From Thermodesulfobacterium sp. (GTDB taxonomy: Bacteria > Desulfobacterota > Thermodesulfobacteria > Thermodesulfobacteriales > Thermodesulfobacteriaceae): a DNA stretch of 64,000 nucleotides. A program made the translations under genes and the position numbers. The stretch lies in assembly GCA_017656385.1 (NCBI GenBank), contig JACDNX010000004.1, positions 124,001-188,000 on the forward strand, read 5' to 3'. The notes under the pieces are model-generated. The model saw only the letters and a program-made list of their open reading frames with translations, ran no database searches and was not told the origin of the DNA. Of the stretch, positions 16,092 to 25,900 are shown piece by piece (the first letter of the stretch is position 1; every line of letters starts with the position of its first letter).

Positions 16092-17867
16092 ATGAGTTAT
16101 ACTGTTTTTGGAAATACAGCAGGGTTAAAACCAAGTGAAATCAGAAAATTAGAACGTCTTTATAGACGAAAAATTCCACCTGTATCCATTATCACTCATG
16201 AATTAGCTAAAGAAATTGCTCAAATTTCAGCTGAACTTAATCGTCAGGTGGGAATTTTAATAAATAGAAAGGGTGAAATTGACTATGTTATAGTGGGTAC
16301 TTTTAACAGAATAGAAATTCCTGAGCTTAGAGGTTATCGTGATCATATAGCAAGATTAAAAGGGCTAAGACTTATTCATACCCATCTTGTCAACAATCAC
16401 AACAAGGCTAAAAATTCAGGACTTGATCAGGATGATCTTCTTGATTTAGCTCTTTTAAGACTGGATCTGGTCGGTGCTCTGGAAGTTAAGAAAGATGGAG
16501 AACCTGGTAAAATACATATTGCCCACATATTACCTGATCCAGAATTTTTCAGTGGTGCTATTTCTGAGGAAGAAGAAAAATTTTTTTACTTTTTAAAACC
16601 CTGTTATGTATGGGAACTGAAAGAAAACTTCTTAGAACTTGTTGAAAATTTAGAAGATGAATTGGAAAGAATTAAACCTCTCAAAGAAATTGATGAAAAC
16701 AAGGATCGTGCACTTCTTATTTTTGTTAAAGAACCTAAGAGCTTATTTTTAGAGGAAAAAATAGAAGAACTTGAAGAACTTGCAAGAACTGCAGGAGTTA
16801 ATGTAGTAGGGAAAATTATTCAAAAAAGGAGCTCTCCTGATCCAAGATATGTCATAGGAAAAGGTAAGCTTGTAGAGGTTATGATCACCGCCATGAGAAA
16901 CAGAGCTAATTTACTTATATTTGATAGAGAACTTACTCCTTCTCAAGTAAGAGCTCTAACCGAAGTTACAGATTTAAGAGTTATAGATAGAACTCAGTTA
17001 ATCCTTGATATATTTGCTCAAAGAGCTTCCTCAAGGGAAGGAAAAATTCAGGTAGAAATTGCACAGCTCAGATATAGTTTGCCTCGTCTAAGAGCAAAAG
17101 ATGATGCCTTTTCCCGTTTAACAGGAGGAATAGGAGGAAGAGGTCCAGGAGAAACCAAATTAGAAATAGACAGAAGAAGAATAAAGGATAAAATTGCAAA
17201 GTTAGAAAAAGAATTAAAAAAAATTTCACAGGAAAGAGAATTAAGAAGAAAAAGAAGAAAAAAACTCAACTTTAAAGTAGTTTCTCTCATTGGCTATACC
17301 AATGTGGGAAAGACCACTTTACTTAACATGTTAGCAAAAACCAGATATCTGGCTGAAGATAAACTGTTTGCAACCTTAGATCCCGTCACAAAATTGATAA
17401 GGACGAAAAATGGCAAAGTATTTCTTCTTACGGATACAGTAGGATTTATAAGAGACCTTCCTGAAGATCTTAAAAGGGCTTTTAAAGCTACCTTAGAAGA
17501 ACTTTATTCTGCAGATATTCTCCTACATGTAGTAGATATTTCTCATTCTGATTTTGAAAATCAGATAGAAACTGTAGAGAAAATTCTTGAAGAAATGGAA
17601 CTTTTTCATTTGCCAAAAATTCTGGTATTTAATAAAATAGACCTCCTTGAAAAGAGAGAAAATTTTTCGCCTCAATGGTTAAAAAACTTAATTTCAAAAT
17701 ATGATGCTATCCCTATTTCTGCTAAAAAGGGATCTAATTTAGATATGCTTATAGAAGCTATAGAGGAAAAACTGTCTATTCTTGAGAAACCGGAGCTTGG
17801 GAGTTCTTCTGCTTCCTTGGGAGAGGAAAGTCTCCCCAAAGTTCTTCAAGAGCATAAACTTTTCTAA
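16092..17867 (+). CDS. hflX: HflX ribosome-splitting GTPase with long N-terminal extension
   Basis: HflX is a heat-responsive GTPase that binds the 50S subunit and splits stalled ribosomes. The core begins near residue 230 (VGKIIQKRSSPDPRYVIGKG), with GGIGGRGPGETKLEIDRRR near 350, a basic coiled coil, and the G domain from about 395: P-loop GYTNVGKTTLL, DTVGFIRDLP and NKIDLL. Ordinary HflX is about 420-450 residues; this one has 591. The extra 200 residues include His96-Thr97-His98, ten residues, Ser109 and Asp112, the spacing of a JAMM/MPN metal site. The last 30 codons overlap rsfS on the other strand by 92 bases. Confidence 0.93.
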   Translation: MSYTVFGNTAGLKPSEIRKLERLYRRKIPPVSIITHELAKEIAQISAELNRQVGILINRKGEIDYVIVGTFNRIEIPELRGYRDHIARLKGLRLIHTHLVNNHNKAKNSGLDQDDLLDLALLRLDLVGALEVKKDGEPGKIHIAHILPDPEFFSGAISEEEEKFFYFLKPCYVWELKENFLELVENLEDELERIKPLKEIDENKDRALLIFVKEPKSLFLEEKIEELEELARTAGVNVVGKIIQKRSSPDPRYVIGKGKLVEVMITAMRNRANLLIFDRELTPSQVRALTEVTDLRVIDRTQLILDIFAQRASSREGKIQVEIAQLRYSLPRLRAKDDAFSRLTGGIGGRGPGETKLEIDRRRIKDKIAKLEKELKKISQERELRRKRRKKLNFKVVSLIGYTNVGKTTLLNMLAKTRYLAEDKLFATLDPVTKLIRTKNGKVFLLTDTVGFIRDLPEDLKRAFKATLEELYSADILLHVVDISHSDFENQIETVEKILEEMELFHLPKILVFNKIDLLEKRENFSPQWLKNLISKYDAIPISAKKGSNLDMLIEAIEEKLSILEKPELGSSSASLGEESLPKVLQEHKLF

Positions 17868-18147
17868 TGGGTTCATAAAATATATGAACTATTACTGTTT
17901 CATAATCCATTATAATCCACTGCCCCAACTCCAAACCTTCTATACTAAGAGGTTTAATACCCAGTTTTTCTAATTCAAAACTGATAAATTCACAAAGTCC
18001 CTGAGTATGTTTTGTAGAACGGGCGCTACAGATTATAAAAAAATCTGCATAATCTACCTTTTTCCTTACATCTATTAAAACTATCTCTTCAGCTTTCTTA
18101 TTTTCTAAAAGATTTACAATTTCTTTGGCTAAAACCTCGCTTATCAT
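17776..18147 (-). CDS. rsfS: Ribosome silencing factor RsfS
   Basis: RsfS binds ribosomal protein uL14 and blocks subunit joining during starvation. The 123-residue protein has the family core: VLIDVRKKVDYADFFIICSARSTKHTQ (about residues 22-48), the EGLELGQWIIMDYETVIVHIF block near 84-104, and the end motif LEELWGD. Family proteins usually stop soon after that motif. Here about 16 further residues are read antisense to the end of hflX. It is the last gene of the fifteen-gene minus-strand block and starts one base after the DUF6485 gene. Confidence 0.93.
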   Translation of the reverse strand: MISEVLAKEIVNLLENKKAEEIVLIDVRKKVDYADFFIICSARSTKHTQGLCEFISFELEKLGIKPLSIEGLELGQWIIMDYETVIVHIFYEPIRKVYALEELWGDFPLPRKQKNSQAPVSQE

Positions 18148-18351
18148 CTATATCTTGCCTTGTTGAACCAATTTGGCAAAGAATTCAAAACTTCTATCGT
18201 ATGTTTTTTCGTATTCAGGAGGGAAACAACACCCTGGTAGCTGCCTCATTTTCAAATGGTACTGCAAACACTCACAACAGATACCTTTTTTTGGACAGGG
18301 TTCATAAGTGCAGTTACATCTTTTTAAATTTTCTTCTCTTTTGCATTCCAT
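18148..18351 (-). CDS. DUF6485 family small cysteine-rich protein
   Basis: This 67-residue protein has eight cysteines, in CKREENLKRCNCTYEPCPKKG, CCECLQYH and GCCFPPEYE, followed by KTYDRSFEFF. The pattern matches DUF6485 proteins common in anaerobic bacteria. Zinc or iron-sulfur binding is likely from the cysteine spacing, but no function is established that I know of. It lies 12 bases after glmS and is directly followed by rsfS. Confidence 0.8.
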   Translation of the reverse strand: MECKREENLKRCNCTYEPCPKKGICCECLQYHLKMRQLPGCCFPPEYEKTYDRSFEFFAKLVQQGKI

Positions 18352-18363
18352 AATAACACCCTC

Positions 18364-20208
18364 CTATTCTACAGTTACACTTTTTGCAAGATTGCGTGGC
18401 TTATCTACATCACAACCCCTCAAAACTGCCATCTCATAAGCAAAAAGTTGTAAAGGGATTACATAAAATATAGGTAAAAGCTCATAAAAGGTCAAGGGAA
18501 TTTCTACAAAGTCTTCAGTAATTTTTTTAAACTCTTCAGAGTTTTCCGAAACAAAAGCTATAATAGGACCTCTTCTTGATTTTACTTCTTCAGCATTAGA
18601 AAGTGTTTTCTCATAAATTACTCCTGTTTCTTTAGCAGAAAGAATTACTGTAGGAAAATTTTCTTCTATCAAAGCTATAGGGCCGTGCTTCATTTCTCCA
18701 GCTGCATAACCTTCTGCGTGAATGTAAGATATTTCCTTCAGTTTCAATGCTCCCTCAAGTGCTATGGGATACAGTATGTCTCTTCCCAGATAAAGACAGT
18801 TACCTATGTGACGCCACTTTTCTGCTAATTTTTTTACCCTTGAATGCACTTCCTCTGTAAACTTTTCAAGAATATGAGGAAGCTTTATTAAAGCTTCAAT
18901 TTTTTCTTTGCTCTCATTTTCATTATAAAACAGCCTTTTTAAATAGAAGGAAAGAAGTATGAAAATCAATACCTGAGTTACAAAAGCTTTTGTAGAGGCA
19001 ACACTGATTTCTGGACCAGCTTGAGTATAAAGAACAACATCACTTTCTCTAGCAATGGTGCTTCCCAACACATTACAAATGGATAAAATCTTTGCACCAA
19101 ATTGTTTAGCCAGCCTCAAACCTGCCAGAGTGTCAGCTGTTTCTCCTGATTGAGAAACAGCTATAAAAAGAGTCTTTGAATTTATTATAGGAGCTCTATA
19201 ACGAAATTCAGAGGCAAGATCTACCTCAACAGGAATTTTTAAATTCCTTTCTATTATATATTTAGCAACCAATCCTGCATGATAAGATGTTCCGCAGGCA
19301 ACTATAAAAATCTTTTCTATATTTTTAAAAAACTCCTTATTAAGTCCTTCCTTGGAAAAATCTATTTCTTGCCTGTCAAGATCTATTTTCCCTAAGAGCG
19401 TGTGTTTCACAGCTTCTGGCTGATCATAAATTTCTTTTAACATAAAATGGGCAAAACCACCTTTTTCTGCTGAAGCAAGATCCCAAGAAATAACCACAGG
19501 ATTTTTTTTTATTTCTTTTCCTTCTAAATCGAAAATCTCAACCCTGTCTTTATATAATATACCTACCTCACCATCATTTAGGAATAAAACATCCTTAGTA
19601 AAAGGTAGCAAAGCCGGTATATCTGAAGCCATAAAATTTTCCTTTTCTCCTATACCTATAACTATAGGGCTCTGATTTCTTGCAACTATTATAAATTCAG
19701 GATTTTCATTTGAAATAAGAGCTATTGCATAAGCTCCTTTTAATCTTTTTAAAGCAGAAAAAAAAGCCGATTTTAGTTCTAAGCCCGCATTTACATAATC
19801 CTCTATTAAATGGACTATAACTTCTGTATCAGTTGCTGACTTAAATTTGTGTCCCTTTTTTAGAAGTTCTTTTTTTAATTCATAGTAATTTTCAATAATA
19901 CCATTGTGGACAATAGCAAGATTGCCTTTACAATCCAGATGAGGATGAGCATTTTCATCTGAAGGTTCTCCGTGAGTAGCCCATCTGGTATGACCAAGTC
20001 CTGGAGCTTCAGGTTTTTGAGGAACATTACTGAAAATCTTTTCCTCTAAATCAAATACCCTACCCTTTACCTTTATTACATTTATTTTTCCATCTTCCAA
20101 AAAAACCACACCAGCAGAATCGTATCCTCTATATTCAAGCCTTCTCAAACCTTCTAAAAGAATAGGCAAAACTTGTCTTTCACCTATGTATCCTATTATT
20201 CCACACAT
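18364..20208 (-). CDS. glmS: Glutamine-fructose-6-phosphate aminotransferase GlmS
   Basis: GlmS makes glucosamine-6-phosphate from fructose-6-phosphate and glutamine, committing carbon to UDP-GlcNAc. The start at 20208 gives MCGIIGYIGE, which places the catalytic Cys directly after the initiator Met as the N-terminal glutaminase requires; a TTG four codons upstream would bury it and is rejected. The glutaminase domain (RRLEYRGYDSAG, GHTRWATHGEPSDENAHPH) spans about residues 1-230. Two SIS isomerase domains follow (ACGTSYHAG, AVSQSGETADTLA, STKAFVTQV), ending in DKPRNLAKSVTVE. No glmS ribozyme region is possible here because the upstream HNH gene ends only 4 bases away. Confidence 0.97.
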   Translation of the reverse strand: MCGIIGYIGERQVLPILLEGLRRLEYRGYDSAGVVFLEDGKINVIKVKGRVFDLEEKIFSNVPQKPEAPGLGHTRWATHGEPSDENAHPHLDCKGNLAIVHNGIIENYYELKKELLKKGHKFKSATDTEVIVHLIEDYVNAGLELKSAFFSALKRLKGAYAIALISNENPEFIIVARNQSPIVIGIGEKENFMASDIPALLPFTKDVLFLNDGEVGILYKDRVEIFDLEGKEIKKNPVVISWDLASAEKGGFAHFMLKEIYDQPEAVKHTLLGKIDLDRQEIDFSKEGLNKEFFKNIEKIFIVACGTSYHAGLVAKYIIERNLKIPVEVDLASEFRYRAPIINSKTLFIAVSQSGETADTLAGLRLAKQFGAKILSICNVLGSTIARESDVVLYTQAGPEISVASTKAFVTQVLIFILLSFYLKRLFYNENESKEKIEALIKLPHILEKFTEEVHSRVKKLAEKWRHIGNCLYLGRDILYPIALEGALKLKEISYIHAEGYAAGEMKHGPIALIEENFPTVILSAKETGVIYEKTLSNAEEVKSRRGPIIAFVSENSEEFKKITEDFVEIPLTFYELLPIFYVIPLQLFAYEMAVLRGCDVDKPRNLAKSVTVE

Positions 20209-20212
20209 AACT

Positions 20213-20518
20213 TTAACCAACCTTTTCTCTTTTTAAGTTTTTTAGAAATTCTTCCCATTCCCAGGGAAGCAAATATTTCTTTCTGTTATTACATTCTTTA
20301 CAGGCTGGAACTATGTTAATTCTATCTGATGTCCCCCCACGAGAAAGAGGAATTTTGTGATCCATAGTAAGTTCTTCAGGTTTTACTTTCTTACCACAAT
20401 AGTAACATATACCTCTTTCCAGCTGACGTCTCCACCATCTGGTTTTTCTAAGCTTTCTTGCTTTTGCTTTTTCTCTTTTTATAAATTCTTCCAGAGTTAA
20501 AAACTCTCTTTTTTTCAT
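20213..20518 (-). CDS. HNH endonuclease domain protein
   Basis: This 101-residue protein has an N-terminal basic helix and then a compact HNH nuclease: CYYCGKKVKPEELTMDHKIP, RGGTSDRINIVPACKECN. Two CxxC pairs (zinc) bracket the DH and the later N. Stand-alone HNH proteins of this type are common in bacteria and are not necessarily mobile. Placement inside a housekeeping operon, overlapping cmk by 4 bases and 4 bases before glmS, argues for a resident gene. Substrate unknown. Confidence 0.85.
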   Translation of the reverse strand: MKKREFLTLEEFIKREKAKARKLRKTRWWRRQLERGICYYCGKKVKPEELTMDHKIPLSRGGTSDRINIVPACKECNNRKKYLLPWEWEEFLKNLKREKVG

Positions 20519-21216
20519 CTTTCTCTATTTTTTATTATTTTTAAAATCTCGTTCATAACCTCTTCAGGAGTCAAGTATGAAGTATCTATAATATAAGCTC
20601 CTTCAGGAATAGTTAAAGGGGCAATTTTTCTTTGACTGTCCAGCCTATCTCTAAATTTTATGTTGTCCCAAACCTCTTTATATAAAAATTCCTTATCAAT
20701 TTTCTCTTTTTCTGCTTTTTCTTTAAATCTTCTTTCTGCTCTTATTTTCTCATTAGCAGTCAAAAAAATTTTTACATCCGAATAAGGAAAAACTACACTT
20801 CCCATGTCTCTTCCTTCTGCAATTAATTTACTCTTTTCTGCAAGACCTCTCATAAATTCAGTTAAAAATTCCCTAACCTCTTTGATTGCAGAAATTTGAG
20901 AAACTGTATTTTCTACTTCTTTGTTTCTAAGCTCTTCTTTTATGAGTTTTCCATTCCAATAGATAAATGTTCCTAAAGGTGTAATTTCTATTTTTGTTTC
21001 TTTAAAAATTTTTCTCAAAAATTGAAGCAGAGCTTGTTTATCTTCTAAGTAAGTATTAAAGGGCTTTTCTGCATTTACTAAAAAATATGTTACCAATCTA
21101 TACAAAGTTCCTGATTCTAACAAAGGGATATTCAATTTTTGAGCAAGCATTCTGGCAACAGTTGTTTTCCCGGAAGAAGCAGGACCATCTATAGTAATAA
21201 TACGAATTTCTTCCAT
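20515..21216 (-). CDS. cmk: Cytidylate kinase Cmk
   Basis: Cmk phosphorylates CMP and dCMP to the diphosphates. Walker A IDGPASSGKTTVA is at residues 8-20, the CMP-binding region follows (LLESGTLYRLV), and the lid/late motifs AEGRDMGSVVFP and FLTANEKIRAERR are present. The 233-residue length is typical. It sits 4 bases after nusB and overlaps the HNH gene. Confidence 0.94.
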   Translation of the reverse strand: MEEIRIITIDGPASSGKTTVARMLAQKLNIPLLESGTLYRLVTYFLVNAEKPFNTYLEDKQALLQFLRKIFKETKIEITPLGTFIYWNGKLIKEELRNKEVENTVSQISAIKEVREFLTEFMRGLAEKSKLIAEGRDMGSVVFPYSDVKIFLTANEKIRAERRFKEKAEKEKIDKEFLYKEVWDNIKFRDRLDSQRKIAPLTIPEGAYIIDTSYLTPEEVMNEILKIIKNRER

Positions 21217-21220
21217 CCTT

Positions 21221-21646
21221 TTAAGATTGAGTAATTTTACCTTTTATTTCTTTTTTGTAAATACTATCCAAAACTCCATTTATAAAAGCTGGGGAGTCAT
21301 CAGTTCCATAAAGTTTAGCCAGCTCTATAGCTTCATTTATAGAAACAACTTCTGGTATATCTGGTCTGAAAAACATTTCATAAATTGCAAGTCTAAGAAT
21401 ATTTTTATCTGTGAGATTTTGTCTTTCTAAGGGCCAAGAGGGGGTATATTTTTTTATTATATTATCTATAAAATCTATTTTTTCCGCTACACCAATAGCT
21501 AATTCTTCTCCAAATTTAAATATTTCAGGATTCTTTACATTGAAATATTTTTTATAATTATCAATAGCTTCATTGATAGAAATTTGAGCTGCTTCTTTCT
21601 GATAAAGAAGCTGTAGAGCTATTTCTCTTCCTTTTCTTCTCTTCAT
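21221..21646 (-). CDS. nusB: Transcription antitermination factor NusB
   Basis: NusB with NusE (S10) binds boxA RNA and supports rRNA antitermination. The 141-residue all-helical protein starts KRRKGREIALQLLYQKEAA and has the conserved late block PEVVSINEAIELAKLYGTDDSPAFINGVL. In many bacteria nusB follows ribH; here it follows a GAPDH gene by 3 bases. Confidence 0.94.
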   Translation of the reverse strand: MKRRKGREIALQLLYQKEAAQISINEAIDNYKKYFNVKNPEIFKFGEELAIGVAEKIDFIDNIIKKYTPSWPLERQNLTDKNILRLAIYEMFFRPDIPEVVSINEAIELAKLYGTDDSPAFINGVLDSIYKKEIKGKITQS

Positions 21647-21649
21647 AGA

Positions 21650-22873
21650 TTATATCATCTTTTCAGCAACAAATACAGTTAAATCACCCATTAAATTGGT
21701 GTAAGAACCCAGCTCATTATCATACCATCCGTATACTACAACCTGAGTAATAGGAATTTCCACATGAGTGCAAACGGTTCTACCTACCTCAGGAAGAGCT
21801 TTACAAATATCTACTTTAGCTAAAGCTGTTCTGGTGTGAGTTTCTGTTCCTTCGATAATGGTTGCAGCTCTTGGATACCCTATAATATCTGATGATACAT
21901 TCTGTTCCATTGAAAAAATAAGGAAATCTTTGTATTTTGTATTTGCCGCCTCTTCGTATATTTTGTTAATCATATCTCTATTTATATGATTTTCTATACT
22001 TTCGTCTTGGATATTTACCGTAAGAATAATGAGACTTCCCGTGTTTAAAGGCACCCTTACACTTTCAGCCATAAATCCAATTTTCTGCATCTCTGGTATA
22101 ACAAGCCCTAAAGCCTCAGCTGCACCTGTAGTGGTCAAAATAATATTGTTAAAAATACTTCTCATTCTTCTCAAATCTTTCTTACCCTCCTTAGGAAGTC
22201 TATCCAGAACCACCTGAGAACTTGTAGCAGCATGTACTGTAACCATAGAAGCAGAAAGTATTCTATCTGGACCAAAATAGTCCAGTAAAGGCTTAACCAT
22301 AAAAGCTAAGCAAGTGGTTGTACAGGAAGCAGAAGAAATTATGTTGTGTTTGTTAGGTTGATACATCTCTTCGTTAATACCATAAACTACAGTTATTGCA
22401 TCCTCTGGAATTCCTTTTTCCTTATTCTTTATTTTAAAAGGTGCAGAAACTATCACCTTTTCAGCTCCTGCCAAAAGATGCCCTCTTACAGAGCCCTTGG
22501 GATTTTCTGGATCAACATTAGGATCCCTAAATTTACCAGAACACTCTACCACTAATCTCACCCCTTCTTCTTTCCAGTTAATATCTTTGGGATTTCTTGT
22601 TTTTCTTAAAATCTTTACTTTAACACCATCCACATACATAGTTCCTTCTTTTTCGTTGAGATTTTCTATAACCCTTTTTCCTTTATGTCCATAAAGATAA
22701 ACCGGTAACCATCCGTAGGTGCTATCTTTTTCTATATAACTGGCTATGTCAGAAAAAGAAGTTCCTACTTCTCTTCCCACATTAACTACTATTTCGTCAA
22801 AATATTTCCTTGCCACATGATGCCAAAGTGTAAGCTTACCTATTCTTCCAAAACCATTTATACCTAACTTCAT
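21650..22873 (-). CDS. Glyceraldehyde-3-phosphate dehydrogenase family, long form (paralogue 1)
   Basis: This is a type I GAPDH-fold protein that oxidises glyceraldehyde-3-phosphate to 1,3-bisphosphoglycerate or runs in reverse. It has the Rossmann start GINGFGRIGK, catalytic Cys184 in SASCTTTC, His214 in VTVHAATSSQ, TTTGAAEALG, and WYDNELGSYTN near the end. At 407 residues it is about 70 longer than usual, with inserts around residues 55-80 and 115-155. The NAD-specifying Asp is replaced (IVVNVGRE, Gly33-Arg34), suggesting NADP use; that is inference. A GGGAGG-type ribosome site fixes the ATG at 22873 rather than a start five codons earlier. Confidence 0.85.
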   Translation of the reverse strand: MKLGINGFGRIGKLTLWHHVARKYFDEIVVNVGREVGTSFSDIASYIEKDSTYGWLPVYLYGHKGKRVIENLNEKEGTMYVDGVKVKILRKTRNPKDINWKEEGVRLVVECSGKFRDPNVDPENPKGSVRGHLLAGAEKVIVSAPFKIKNKEKGIPEDAITVVYGINEEMYQPNKHNIISSASCTTTCLAFMVKPLLDYFGPDRILSASMVTVHAATSSQVVLDRLPKEGKKDLRRMRSIFNNIILTTTGAAEALGLVIPEMQKIGFMAESVRVPLNTGSLIILTVNIQDESIENHINRDMINKIYEEAANTKYKDFLIFSMEQNVSSDIIGYPRAATIIEGTETHTRTALAKVDICKALPEVGRTVCTHVEIPITQVVVYGWYDNELGSYTNLMGDLTVFVAEKMI

Positions 22874-22904
22874 AATCTCACCTCCCAATTTTTTTATCTT
22901 TAAA

Positions 22905-22932
22905 GTTTCTCTCCTTTATACAGGAGAGAAAC
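22905..22932 (-). terminator. Hairpin between the PPDK-like gene and GAPDH paralogue 1
   Basis: On the minus strand GTTTCTCTCC, an 8-base loop and GGAGAGAAAC form a perfect 10-bp stem that contains the PPDK-like stop codon in its loop. Only three T residues follow, so it is more likely a leaky attenuator, an RNA-processing site or a 3'-end protector within the operon than a full terminator. Confidence 0.5.
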
Positions 22933-25900
22933 CCTTAATCAGCTCTTCTACTTTACCTTTGAAAATCTGTCCACTCATACCGTTTAAGGTAATCCAATCT
23001 CCTAATTTTAAAATATGTGTGTTTATTTTTGCTTCTTTTTTAAACTCATTTATACTCAATTTTTCACAACCCACTACACAAACCTTACCAAGTCTTGAAG
23101 CTACAATTGCTGCATGTGAAGTCTGACCACCTCTTGCAGTAAGTATTCCATCTACTAAGGATATCTCTTTAATGTTATCAGGAACTGTATCATATCTCAA
23201 AAGTATTAAAGGATCTTTAGTAGACTTAAATTCTAAAATATCTTCTAAGGAAAATACAATTCTTCCAGATACAAGCCCTCCTGAAACACCTATCCCCTTA
23301 CCGATCATTTTTAACTCATCTAATAATTTTTTATCAAAAAAATCTACATTTCTTTCCTCTCTTAAGATAATATCTCTTACTTGAAGAATATAGAGGTCTT
23401 CTGGGGTTTCACTTTCAAAAGTAAATTCTATCTCCTGATGCCCCCAGCCTTTTTCATATACAAGATAATAAGCAAATTTTAAAAGGCTTTTATAAATTTC
23501 TGGAAATGCTTCTTCTAAGGATGGTCCTTCTCTATTTTCAATTTTTCTTTGTTCCAAGGAGATAGGATAAACATTAACCAATCCGGATACAATGTCCTCT
23601 CCCTGATTATATGGTGTATAATCTCCCCATAAAATAATCCTTGGGAATTTCCCTACAGGTGAAGTGGTAAGTGTAACTCCTGTCCCAGAGGAAAGTGTTT
23701 TATTTCCAAATACCATCTGTTGCACTATAACCGCTGTGCCCCATTCTTCTGAGAGTTGCATAATTTCTCTATAAGCATTAGCTTTATAATTGTGCCAGGA
23801 ATTTAAAATAAGCTCTATACCCTTAAAAAGCTGTTCCCATGGATCATCTCCTATAAACACACCTAATTTTCTAACAGAATTTTTATATAACAATGCCAAC
23901 TCTCTCATCTGCTCCCCAGTAAACTCTTTTTTCTTCTTCACTTTGTACTTTCTTTTGTGTTCTCTCATAAGGTTATTAAAAAAATCTCGGGGAATCCCGT
24001 GAGACATTGCCCAACTTTGAATAAATCTTCTATAAGTATCCCAAGCAAACCAGGTATTTTTACTAATTTCTGCTAATCCTTCTATTATTTCCTCATTTGC
24101 TCCTACATTCAAAATGGTATTCATCATTCCCGGCATAGAAAGAGCTGAACCACTTCTTATACTTAGAAGTAAAGGATTTTTCTTATCGCCAAATTTTTTA
24201 CCAGTTAAAGTTTCTAAGGTTTTTATATAATCTCTTATCTTTGCCTCATAATCCTTCCAAAGTTCCTCATATTTTTTTATCAATCCATAACATCTAAAGA
24301 TCTCAGTAGTTAAAATGAATCCATAAGGAACTTTTACATTTATATTTTCTTCTTTAGCAATAACTGTAAGATTATATCCTTTTCCTCCAAGATAAATGAT
24401 ATCATTAACCAAAGGATTGGGTTTATGAACAAGAGAAATAGTTCTTCTCGTATCATAGCTAAGAAGCAGATTAAGATCTTCTGCTTCAACTTTATCTGAA
24501 TAAGAGGAAAGAAGATCGTATATCTTTTTAAGAAATCTGTCTAAGTATTTTAAAACAAAAGCATTATCTATAATCTCTCTGATAAGCATCTCACTTATAC
24601 AAAAATATGTTTCTTCTTTATTAGAAAGATTTTTGAAGTATCTTTTATACTTTTCTAAAATGTCCTCTGTATTAAGTGCGGAAAAAACTAAAGGAAATAC
24701 TTTTAAAAAGGGACTTGTATAATATGCCTTTACAATATGCTGAACTCCGTCTATTAAACCTCTAAAGATGTCCAGATATTGCTTGTAAGAGAGTGGATAA
24801 CTCTTAATAGAGCTTTCCAGAAGATTTAAATAGGTATCAAATTTTTGAGAAAGTATTCCATCAATATATAAGGCTTTTCTGAATACTTTTAAAACTTTCA
24901 AAATCTTGAAAAAAGATGCTTTTGTAACAAAACACAAGTTAAAGTTATCCAAAATTTTTTCAAATAAAGTATTAATCAAATATTCAATTCTAAATGTTAA
25001 CCCAATGGCATCAAATTTTTTCTCTTTATACCTGCCATACATAGAAGGGATATCAACTGCTATATGTCTTTTGATCAAAATTTGCTCAACCGGAGTAAAT
25101 CTTTCAGAAGACAAAATTATGCTTTCTTTTAGTTCTTTTAGCCAAGTCAACATTTTATCAATTTTATTTAAAGGATCCAGTTTTTTGTTGTTTAAGAGAT
25201 TTTTTAAATCAGAAAGGAAAGGAAAATCCTCTGTTGAATACTGAGCTAAAAATGTATCTATATCCTCTAATACTCCATAGTATTTCTGATATTCCAGTTT
25301 ATAGAGAAATATAACTAAATAGAGCTTGTCTTTAAAAACCTTATCAAATTCTATGCCGTCTATGTAGATTTTTATCTGATTTATATCCTCATTCAGGATT
25401 GATTTTAAATCATCTTTTTGAAGAACTTTCATTAAAGACTTTAATAGCTTTTGCATTTTTAAATGATATTCCTTTTCATGAGTAATTACCCTTTTATATA
25501 CTTCATCAGGCAAATATTTTTTAATAAAACTTCCGTCAAGAGTTAACCAATAATTTAGTATATCCCTAATAAAATCCACTGCCAAACTTGAATTTTCTAT
25601 ATGCACAAATTTCCTTAAGAAATGAATCAGGTTGTCATTTCTTTGAAATATTTCATCTACCTCTGTAGAAAAATCTCTTATTAAACCCTCTGCACCTATC
25701 TCGTTATAGTAGATAGGCAAAATTTTGCAAAACTGTTTTACCAAGTTATAAACGGGCTTTATAGGAGAATTTAAAAGAGCGGTTATTTCCCTCTGAAACA
25801 GATCAGTATCTTTAATAGAAACTCCGTATAATTTTAAATTTAATATTAATGCAGAAAGAAGACTGCTACACCATTCTGGATTAACTTTAAAAATATCTAA

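Noticed and set aside
20209-20518. glmS ribozyme
   Set aside because: The upstream region is occupied by the HNH coding sequence and leaves 4 bases; no ribozyme-like structure was seen.
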